DNA of 6,571 nucleotides from Defluviitaleaceae bacterium (GTDB lineage Bacteria; Bacillota; Clostridia; Lachnospirales; WQUN01), in the NCBI GenBank assembly GCA_009783395.1, contig WRHA01000308.1, positions 1-6,571 on the forward strand, in the 5' to 3' direction. Made by a program: the position numbers and the translations under genes. The first letter of the stretch is position 1. Each line of letters begins with the position of its first letter. Shown piece by piece: positions 1 to 5,903 of the stretch. The notes below the pieces were generated by a model. That model searched no databases and was not told the DNA's origin. It was given only the letters and a program-made list of their open reading frames with translations.

Positions 1-2059
1 GCTGCGTTGCGATATGATTCTTGCCACGGGCGGACCGGGAATGGTTAAGGCGGCGTATTCGTCAAGCACGCCCGCTATCGGCGTTGGCGCGGGCAATGTC
101 CCCGCGTTGTTCCACGAGTCCATCGACATTCCGATGGCGGTAAGCTCCGTTATCGTTTCAAAAACCTTCGATAATGGCATGATTTGCGCAAGCGAACAGT
201 CCGTAATCGTTGACGCAAAAATCTACGACGCCGTTAAAAAGGAATTCGCCAAGCGCGGATGCCACATTTTAAGCGACGAGGACTGCGAAAAAGTTCGCAA
301 AACAATCGTTGTAAACGGCGCGTTAAACGCGAAAATCGTGGGTCAAACCGCTGATACCATCGCGAAAATCGCGGGAATTTCCGTTCCCGAGCATACAAAA
401 ATTCTCATAGGCGAGGTTGAAAGTGTGGAGTTCGAAGAGGAATTCTCGCACGAAAAACTCTCGCCTGTTTTGGCTATGTACAAATACAAAACCTTCGAAG
501 AAGGCATCGCAAAGGCCGACAAGCTGATAAAAGACGGCGGCTACGGCCACACCGCCGCAATTTATATCAATACAGCAACCGCCGCCGAAGATTTGGCCGA
601 ATTCGAATCCGCAATGAAAGCCTGTCGCATCGTTGTAAACACGCCGTCGTCACACGGCGCGATCGGCGATTTGTACAATTTCAAGCTTGCGCCGTCCCTC
701 ACGCTGGGTTGCGGCTCGTGGGGCGGAAATTCAACAAGCGACAACGTTGGAGTTATGAATCTTTTAAATGTTAAATGTGTGGCGGAGCGGAGGGAAAACA
801 TGCTGTGGTTCAGAACGCCCGAGAAGGTGTATTTCAAAAAAGGCTCGCTAAAAGTCGCGCTTTGCGAGCTGAAAGACGTGTACAACAAGAAAAAAGTTTT
901 CATCGTCACCGACGAATTTTTATACAAAAATAATTACACGCGCCCGCTGGAAAGCTCGCTCGATGCAATGGGCATTCGCCACACGACTTTCTTTAACGTC
1001 GAACCGGATCCGACTCTTTCCTGCGCAACCGAAGGTGCAAAGGCGATGCGCGAATTTGAGCCGGATTGCATCGTCGCGTTTGGCGGCGGCTCGCCGATGG
1101 ATGCGGCAAAAATCATGTGGGTGTTGTACGAGCATCCCGACGTGGACTTCCACGACCTCGCCATGCGCTTTATGGACATTCGCAAGCGCGTTTCTCCCTT
1201 TCCGAAAATGGGCGAGAAGGCGAACTTTATCGCAATTCCGACAACTGCCGGCACGGGCAGTGAAGTCACGCCCTTCGCGGTAATCACCGACGACACAACC
1301 GGCATAAAATATCCTCTGGCAGACTACGAACTCCTGCCAAATGTCGCAATCGTCGACATCGATTACATGATGGATATGCCGCCGTCGCTTACGGCCGCGT
1401 CGGGCATTGACGCGCTGACGCACTCGCTTGAGGCATATGCGTCGATGCTTGCAAGCGACTACACCGATGGCCTCGCGCTTACCGCAATAAAATCCGTTTT
1501 CAAATATCTCCCCGTTGCATATGCAGACGGTAAAAATGAAGAAGCCCGCGAAAAAATGGCAAATGCCTCAACGATTGCGGGCATGGCTTTTGCAAACGCA
1601 TTTTTGGGCATTTGTCACTCGATGGCGCACAAATTGGGCGCGGCGTTCCATCTGCCCCACGGCGTCGCAAACGCGCTGCTTATTAATGAAGTAATCTGTT
1701 TCAACGCGACCGACAATCCCCGAAAAATGGGTACGTTTTCGCAATACAAATATCCCCGCGCAACGGAACGTTATGCCGAAATCGCATCATTCATCGGCAT
1801 CAACGGCGGCAGCGACGAGGAAAAAATGCAAAAGCTTACCGAAAAAATCGACGAGCTTAAAGCACAAATCGGCATAAAAAAATCCCTCAAGGACTACGAC
1901 ATCGCCGAAGCCGACTTCCTAAATGCGCTGGGCGAAATGGTTGAGCAAGCCTTCGACGACCAATGCACCGGCGCGAATCCGCGCTATCCGCTTATGGAGG
2001 AGATGCGCGAGATTTATTTGCGCGTGTATTATGGAAGGAGTGACAGTTATGAATCTTGA
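1..2059 (+). CDS. adhE: Bifunctional aldehyde-alcohol dehydrogenase AdhE (5'-truncated by window edge)
   Basis: AdhE converts acetyl-CoA to acetaldehyde (N-terminal ALDH domain) and acetaldehyde to ethanol (C-terminal iron ADH domain), oxidising two NADH; family members assemble into cytoplasmic spirosome filaments. The frame is open from base 2, and the first ATG (base 14) is internal, so about 190 N-terminal residues lie outside the window. Numbering from that ATG: the [13 protein letters not shown] segment comes first, the ALDH catalytic cysteine is C58 in [10 protein letters not shown] (E. coli C246), and the ALDH domain ends in [19 protein letters not shown]. The domain linker is near residue 260. 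The ADH domain has [10 protein letters not shown] at 357-366 and [11 protein letters not shown]. Iron ligands are D466, H470, H535 and H549, matching E. coli D653, H657, H723 and H737. All catalytic residues in the visible part are present and there is no frameshift. The last 11 nt overlap the kinase gene, so the two are probably cotranscribed. Arginine codons are mostly CGC, with AGG only at 791-793 and 2037-2039. Identification is secure. Confidence 0.98.
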   Translation, partial: LRCDMILATGGPGMVKAAYSSSTPAIGVGAGNVPALFHESIDIPMAVSSVIVSKTFDNGMICASEQSVIVDAKIYDAVKKEFAKRGCHILSDEDCEKVRKTIVVNGALNAKIVGQTADTIAKIAGISVPEHTKILIGEVESVEFEEEFSHEKLSPVLAMYKYKTFEEGIAKADKLIKDGGYGHTAAIYINTATAAEDLAEFESAMKACRIVVNTPSSHGAIGDLYNFKLAPSLTLGCGSWGGNSTSDNVGVMNLLNVKCVAERRENMLWFRTPEKVYFKKGSLKVALCELKDVYNKKKVFIVTDEFLYKNNYTRPLESSLDAMGIRHTTFFNVEPDPTLSCATEGAKAMREFEPDCIVAFGGGSPMDAAKIMWVLYEHPDVDFHDLAMRFMDIRKRVSPFPKMGEKANFIAIPTTAGTGSEVTPFAVITDDTTGIKYPLADYELLPNVAIVDIDYMMDMPPSLTAASGIDALTHSLEAYASMLASDYTDGLALTAIKSVFKYLPVAYADGKNEEAREKMANASTIAGMAFANAFLGICHSMAHKLGAAFHLPHGVANALLINEVICFNATDNPRKMGTFSQYKYPRATERYAEIASFIGINGGSDEEKMQKLTEKIDELKAQIGIKKSLKDYDIAEADFLNALGEMVEQAFDDQCTGANPRYPLMEEMREIYLRVYYGRSDSYES
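789..802 (+). promoter_or_regulatory. Possible internal Shine-Dalgarno and in-frame ATG at the AdhE domain junction
   Basis: GGAGGG at 789-794 lies 5 nt before an ATG at 800-802 that is in the adhE frame. The methionine sits in the linker between the ALDH and iron-ADH domains (RRENMLWF). Initiation here would give a 419-residue protein (800-2059) consisting of just the ADH domain. The Shine-Dalgarno is formed by CGG AGG, arginine codons otherwise almost unused in this gene. The sequence is directly visible; use as a start is inference, since the methionine is also found at this position in E. coli AdhE. Confidence 0.35.
2033..2040 (+). promoter_or_regulatory. Ribosome binding site of the APH-like kinase, inside adhE
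   Basis: GGAAGGAG lies 8 nt before the ATG at 2049, within the last codons of adhE. It decides the kinase start in favour of 2049 over the in-frame ATGs at 2031 and 1923, and implies translational coupling to adhE. It contains one of only two AGG codons in adhE (2037-2039). Confidence 0.85.
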
Positions 2060-2795
2060 TAATGTAATTGCAACGCGTTCAAACAAGACGATTTATCGCG
2101 ACGGCGATAGGTGCATAAAGATGTTCAACAAGGGATATTCGAAAGCCGATGTTTTGAACGAGGCGTTGAATCTGGCGCGGGTTGAGGAAATTGGGATAAA
2201 TGTGCCGCGTGTGCTTGAGGTTACTATGCGGGACGATTGCTGGATGATTGTTTATGATTATATCGAGGGCAAAACGCTGTCGGAGCTGATTGAGGAAAAT
2301 CCCGATGATAAGGAAAAATATATCGACCGCATGGTTGATATCCAGCTTGAAATTTTGAGCAAGCGTTGCCCGCTTTTAACAAACCATCGCGACAAAATGT
2401 TCCGCAAAATCTCCCTCTCCGACTTCGACCCCATGACAAAATACGAACTGCAAACCCATCTCAACGGAATGCCGCGCCACAACAAGGTTTGTCACGGCGA
2501 TTTCCGCCCCTCAAACGTAATAATCACGCCCGACGACCGCCACTTCATCATCGACTGGTCGCACGTAACAAAGGGCAACGCCTCCGCCGACGTCGCCCGA
2601 ACCTACCTTATATATCTCCTCACCGACCGCAAGAGCGAAGGCGAGTATTATTTAAAATCTTTTTGTAAAAAAGCCGACACTCCGCGCTCCTACGTCGAAC
2701 GCTGGATGCGGATTGTTGCGGCGTCGCAGAGCCTGAAGGGCAACAAAGACGAATACGAATTTTTAAGCCAAATCGTAAACGTTGTACAGTTTTAG
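2049..2795 (+). CDS. APH/choline-kinase-fold small-molecule phosphotransferase
   Basis: This 248-residue protein belongs to the aminoglycoside phosphotransferase/choline kinase fold, which transfers the ATP gamma-phosphate to a small hydroxylated substrate. The N-lobe has the likely ATP-binding lysine K24 (RCIKMF) and a candidate helix-C partner E38 (LNEALNLARVEE). The hinge is near MIVYDYIEGKTL. The catalytic loop is HGDFRPSNVII, with H149, catalytic base D151 and metal ligand N156; the second metal aspartate is D169 in IIDWSH. All catalytic positions are intact. It is at the short end for the fold, whose members often run about 260-300 residues. The ATG at 2049 is chosen for its strong Shine-Dalgarno; it overlaps adhE by 11 nt. 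The 3' end overlaps the convergent MFS gene by 4 nt. I remember close relatives in Clostridia annotated only as phosphotransferases, with no known substrate; resistance to aminoglycosides should not be assumed. G:C skew reverses midway through the gene (see findings). Fold confidence is high, substrate unknown. Confidence 0.9.
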   Translation: MNLDNVIATRSNKTIYRDGDRCIKMFNKGYSKADVLNEALNLARVEEIGINVPRVLEVTMRDDCWMIVYDYIEGKTLSELIEENPDDKEKYIDRMVDIQLEILSKRCPLLTNHRDKMFRKISLSDFDPMTKYELQTHLNGMPRHNKVCHGDFRPSNVIITPDDRHFIIDWSHVTKGNASADVARTYLIYLLTDRKSEGEYYLKSFCKKADTPRSYVERWMRIVAASQSLKGNKDEYEFLSQIVNVVQF

Positions 2796-4036
2796 GTCGC
2801 CTTTGCGGAATCCTTCCTCGCGGCGGCATATGCAACTGCTATCATTGCTGAAAACAGGACGATGTTAAGCATAAATGGCAGGCGGCGGTCGAAATCGGAC
2901 AGCACGCCTGCTAGGTATGCAAACGGGCTTACAACAGCCAATATCGCGACATTAAACAAGCTGCGGATTCGGGCGCGTTCCTTTGGGTCGATTGCGTTTG
3001 CGACGAGCGCGCCCATTCGCGGCAAAAACAGCGCAACGGCGCAGGCTTCGAGAAAAGTATAGCCCGCAATCCACGCCAAATTTCCATAGGGTGCGACAAG
3101 AAGCACGCTGTTTGCCGCGATATATAAAACTATTCCGCCGATTAAAATATGGTGCGACTTAAATCGTCCAAGCTTTGTTTGTACGAAAAATAAAAACGTC
3201 AGCATTACGGCGGCGCGAAGAATCGGAAAGAATGCAATCATCGATTCGGGCGTGCCGAGGTTTTGTGTGGCGTACAGCGCGAAAAACGTTGTTGAAACCA
3301 TGAGCGTAATATTTTGCAAGGCCTGAAGCCCCAGTGCGCGAAGCATTCGAGCCGAGCGAAAAATTTGCCCAAAAACCCCGCTGTATCCCGCGAACAGCTT
3401 GAAAAACGGCACATTTTTTGTTTCTGCTATACGCTCGCGGCCGCGCTTGGTTTCACGCGACATAAAGTATAACAAGACGGCCTTTGTTGTCATCGATAAA
3501 AACGCGAAAAAGTATAACCCGCGCACAACGGGAACAACATCGAACCGCCCGACAAGCAGTCCCGAAATCGGTACGAAGAACACAGAAAGCACGCCGCAAA
3601 CATGCAACCAATTGTAAATGCGCGTGACCTTCGCGCCGTCCTCGCCATCCTCGTCAACCCACAAGCATTCCCATGCCACACCTGTAACCTGAACCGCACT
3701 GTTCACAGCGGCCGCCGCGAGAAACCACCAAAAATTTTGCGCAAATGCCCATATAAGTGCGGGAATAGACCACGAGATCAAATCGGCGATAAGCGTCGTA
3801 AGCCGCCGCCCGAATTTGTCCGTTATTATGCCGCCGAAAAACGCCACGAACATCTGAAAGGCTCTTCCGACTGCCAAAATTATGCCGATCTCAATGTCTG
3901 TTACGCCCATGTGCGACATGTAAATTGCCGCAAACGGCATAAACAAATTAAAAGGGATGCCCCAAAGCGGCTGTGCAAGAATCGCGGCCTTGGAATTTCC
4001 CTTTAAGTTTTTCAGAAACAGGAACATTTCACGCAT
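2792..4036 (-). CDS. Major facilitator superfamily (MFS) transporter
   Basis: This is a 414-residue inner-membrane protein with the length and hydrophobic pattern of a 12-helix MFS carrier. MFS motif A is visible in the loop after helix 2: G68-G-I-I-T-D73-K-F-G76-R77-R78. A charged loop separates the two six-helix halves at about 192-215 (SRETKRGRERIAETK). An acidic stretch (VDEDGEDGAK, 127-136) lies between probable helices 4 and 5. A second-half cytoplasmic loop carries IDPKERARIRS (349-359). The substrate cannot be read from the sequence; drug or metabolite efflux is possible but unproven. The ATG at 4036 is preferred because GAGGTG lies 6 nt upstream (4043-4048). A TTG at 4054 would add six residues but has no clear Shine-Dalgarno. 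The start overlaps the prmC stop by 8 nt, so translation is probably coupled to prmC. The stop TAA (2794-2792) interlocks with the kinase stop on the other strand. Confidence 0.93.
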   Translation of the reverse strand: MREMFLFLKNLKGNSKAAILAQPLWGIPFNLFMPFAAIYMSHMGVTDIEIGIILAVGRAFQMFVAFFGGIITDKFGRRLTTLIADLISWSIPALIWAFAQNFWWFLAAAAVNSAVQVTGVAWECLWVDEDGEDGAKVTRIYNWLHVCGVLSVFFVPISGLLVGRFDVVPVVRGLYFFAFLSMTTKAVLLYFMSRETKRGRERIAETKNVPFFKLFAGYSGVFGQIFRSARMLRALGLQALQNITLMVSTTFFALYATQNLGTPESMIAFFPILRAAVMLTFLFFVQTKLGRFKSHHILIGGIVLYIAANSVLLVAPYGNLAWIAGYTFLEACAVALFLPRMGALVANAIDPKERARIRSLFNVAILAVVSPFAYLAGVLSDFDRRLPFMLNIVLFSAMIAVAYAAARKDSAKAT

Positions 4037-4862
4037 TAAGAACACCTCGCACAATTCGCGGCAGACCCGCGTAATCGTTTAAAACCTCGACATCTCCTGC
4101 GTCACGCATTAAATCTGCGACAGCGGGCGGACCGATTTCGAGAAACAAAGCCCCGCCCTTATGCAGGGCTTTTTTTGATTGCGCAATAAGGCGGCGGTAG
4201 AGGTCGAGGCCGTCGGCCCCGCCGTTTAGGGCAAGGTGCGGCTCGTAGTCGCGCACGGATGGGTCGAGGGCTGGAATTTCGGAGGATGCGATGTATGGGG
4301 GGTTTGAGACGATGAGGTCAAACTTTTCGCTTTGGGGGATTTTGTCGAGCAGGTCGGAGTGAAGGAAATTTACGCGATCGGAAAGATTCAGCTTTTCGGC
4401 GTTTTCTCTCGCGAGGGCGAGTGCGTCGAGGGATATGTCGATTGCGGTAATTTCCGCACAATCGCCGAGCGTGTGCGCAAGCGCAAGCGCGATACAGCCG
4501 CTACCGGTGCAAACATCGAGAATGCGCGGGGCGGCGACACCGTCGCTTTGAATTTTTTTCGCAAATTCAAGCGCGGCTTCCACAAGCAGCTCCGTTTCCG
4601 GGCGAGGGATTAATGCGCGGGGGTCGGTGAAAAATTCAAGTCCGAAAAAGTCCCACACGCCGATTATGTATTGAAGCGGTTCTGCGCGTTCGCGTCGGGC
4701 AATGAACGACAAAAGCAAATCGCACTTATCGGGCGGCAACATTTCCTCGCTGCGGGAAAAAACATCGCCCACTCCGCCGCCGATCAGATAAGCCAAAAAA
4801 AGGGAGGCATCACGCCGCCCGATTTTTTCCGCGCCAAATCGCAAAGCGTCCGAAACGGTCAT
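4029..4862 (-). CDS. prmC: Release factor glutamine N5-methyltransferase PrmC
   Basis: PrmC (HemK) uses S-adenosylmethionine to methylate the glutamine of the GGQ motif in peptide chain release factors RF1 and RF2, which is needed for efficient termination; it is cytosolic. The protein has 277 residues, the same length as E. coli PrmC. Residues 1-80 form the N-terminal helical release-factor-binding domain. The family motif IPRPETELLVE is at 85-95. The SAM-binding motif I is D116-V-C-T-G-S-G-C122, followed by the acidic AIDIS at 140-144. The catalytic tetrapeptide is N187-P-P-Y190. All diagnostic motifs are intact. The ATG at 4862 forms an ATGA overlap with the DUF1385 stop, and GGAGGT (4876-4871) lies 8 nt upstream. 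The 3' end overlaps the MFS start by 8 nt. In Bacillota prmC is typically followed by prfA; here the MFS gene follows instead. The segment 4261-4380 has unusual strand composition. Identification is secure. Confidence 0.98.
   Translation of the reverse strand: MTVSDALRFGAEKIGRRDASLFLAYLIGGGVGDVFSRSEEMLPPDKCDLLLSFIARRERAEPLQYIIGVWDFFGLEFFTDPRALIPRPETELLVEAALEFAKKIQSDGVAAPRILDVCTGSGCIALALAHTLGDCAEITAIDISLDALALARENAEKLNLSDRVNFLHSDLLDKIPQSEKFDLIVSNPPYIASSEIPALDPSVRDYEPHLALNGGADGLDLYRRLIAQSKKALHKGGALFLEIGPPAVADLMRDAGDVEVLNDYAGLPRIVRGVLNA
4043..4048 (-). promoter_or_regulatory. Ribosome binding site of the MFS gene, inside prmC
   Basis: On the minus strand GAGGTG is followed by a 6-nt spacer and ATG (4036-4034). 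It lies in the last codons of prmC and selects the ATG at 4036 over the TTG at 4054. Confidence 0.7.
4155..4176 (+). terminator. Terminator-like hairpin and T-run antisense to prmC
   Basis: On the plus strand GCCCT (4155-4159), a 5-nt loop and AGGGC (4165-4169) form a short perfect stem, followed directly by seven T residues (4170-4176). An alternative 7-bp stem pairs 4147-4153 with 4166-4172 across a 12-nt loop. The orientation would stop transcripts reading through from the adhE-kinase side, not prmC mRNA. The stem is short and the bases are also coding (the KKALHKGGALF stretch of PrmC), so chance is quite possible. Confidence 0.3.
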
Positions 4863-5902
4863 TTCCGGCGACCTCCATAACCCGCGGCCTCTGTGCGAAG
4901 CCGCATTTTCCAGCGCGGCAATGATATTTTTGTTTCGCGCCTCTTATGTGGCGTGTCCTGTGCGATTGCACGCTTGAGTGCCGCTACCGCAACCTCAATT
5001 TGCCGATCGTCCGGCTCGGCGGTTGTCATTTGCTGAATTAACATTCCGGGAAAAATAATTGCGCGAACAAGAAAATTGTCACGCGAGCCCGCCCATTTTA
5101 CCGAAATTTCATAAGAAAGCCCTGCCACAAGAGGCAAAAGCAGAATGCGTGACGCAAAGCCCAGCCACATGTTCCAGTCGGGGAAAACGGTTCGCAGTGC
5201 CGTGAACAGAATCATTGAAATAACCATGACAACAAGCATGAAGCTTGTGCCGCAACGCTTGTGCAAACGAGGGCAGGCGGCAACGTTTTTCGTTGTAAGC
5301 TCCAGCTTTTTTTCGTGGCAGGAAATCGCCTTGTGTTCCGCGCCGTGATATTGAAAAACGCGCTGAATATCACTCATTCGCGACACGACCACTATGTAAC
5401 CCACAAAGATTATAATCCGCACAAAACCTTCAACTATGCCGATAAATGCAGACGGCACAGGGGTGAATCGATTGGTGACATCGCCGATAAATGACGGCAA
5501 CAAAAAAAACAGCCCGACGGCAAACAAAATAGCAAAAGCCATAGCCGCCCATTTCATAAAGTCGTAAATCTTGTCACCGAATTTTTCGAATAAAAATTTC
5601 TCGAAGCGCGACGGATTTTCTTCTTCCTCTATGCCGTCGAAGGCTATGTCGGCGGACTGCGAAAGCGAGGCAAAGCCGAGCGACATTGAGCTTACAAGTG
5701 CGTGTACGCCGCGAATAAGCGGCCATTTAAGTATGGGATTTTTTTGAGCGATGTTGGAAAGCGACCCCTCGACAACGGAAATGCTGCCTTCTGCGCGGCG
5801 CACAGCCATAGCATAGCCTTTTTTTCCTCGCATCATTACGCCTTCCATAACGGCCTGACCGCCATAGTTCGGCGGCTCCTTGGCTTTTCTCCTTCGCGCC
5901 AC
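4859..5902 (-). CDS. DUF1385 family membrane protein (YqhQ-like)
   Basis: This 347-residue protein has the hallmarks of DUF1385: the N-terminal YGGQAVMEGVMMRG at 13-26, YHGAEHKAI at 185-193, and the His/Cys segment CPRLHKRCGTSF at 210-221. Hydrophobic segments at about 117-139, 151-174, 219-240 and 245-264 suggest four membrane helices. Possible metal-ligating residues cluster between helices 2 and 3: H186, H190, C195, H196, C210, H214 and C217. No biochemical function is established to my knowledge. The C-terminus (about 316-347) is a strongly basic tail ending in GYGGRRK, beyond what I recall as the conserved domain end. The start is GTG at 5902, chosen because it lies just before the conserved N-terminal motif; the Shine-Dalgarno is weak (AAGGG at 5919-5915, GGTGG nearer). 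It begins 1 nt after the upstream acidic-protein stop and ends in a 4-nt ATGA overlap with prmC, an adjacency common in Bacillota. Family assignment is strong, function unknown. Confidence 0.93.
   Translation of the reverse strand: MARRRKAKEPPNYGGQAVMEGVMMRGKKGYAMAVRRAEGSISVVEGSLSNIAQKNPILKWPLIRGVHALVSSMSLGFASLSQSADIAFDGIEEEENPSRFEKFLFEKFGDKIYDFMKWAAMAFAILFAVGLFFLLPSFIGDVTNRFTPVPSAFIGIVEGFVRIIIFVGYIVVVSRMSDIQRVFQYHGAEHKAISCHEKKLELTTKNVAACPRLHKRCGTSFMLVVMVISMILFTALRTVFPDWNMWLGFASRILLLPLVAGLSYEISVKWAGSRDNFLVRAIIFPGMLIQQMTTAEPDDRQIEVAVAALKRAIAQDTPHKRRETKISLPRWKMRLRTEAAGYGGRRK
4871..4876 (-). promoter_or_regulatory. Ribosome binding site of prmC, inside the DUF1385 gene
   Basis: Minus-strand GGAGGT with an 8-nt spacer to the prmC ATG at 4862. 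It is formed by the Gly-Gly-Arg codons at the C-terminus of the DUF1385 protein and confirms the prmC start. Confidence 0.85.
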
Positions 5903-5903
5903 G

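Noticed and set aside
903..915. Short TCGTC/GACGA hairpin followed by T residues in adhE
   Set aside because: A 5-bp stem with a 3-nt loop in the middle of a conserved coding region; too weak for a terminator.
920..1423. Long antisense open frame (167 codons) opposite adhE
   Set aside because: It lies wholly opposite the highly conserved ADH domain, has an Arg/His-rich composition without family motifs and no supporting Shine-Dalgarno; a shadow of the real gene.
1923..2048. Upstream starts for the kinase at 1923 and 2031
   Set aside because: The extra residues read adhE out of frame and resemble no kinase N-terminus; ATG 2049 has an ideal Shine-Dalgarno 8 nt upstream.
2659..2673. A/T hairpin (CTTTTT, 3-nt loop, AAAAAG) near the kinase 3' end
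   Set aside because: Pure A/T stem within the coding sequence with no GC core or following T-run; not a credible terminator.
2049..2795. Calling the kinase an aminoglycoside-resistance gene
   Set aside because: The catalytic motifs define only the APH/choline kinase fold; sequence and context give no support for antibiotic modification.
4037..4054. TTG start at 4054 for the MFS gene
   Set aside because: No clear Shine-Dalgarno precedes it, whereas GAGGTG is well placed before ATG 4036.
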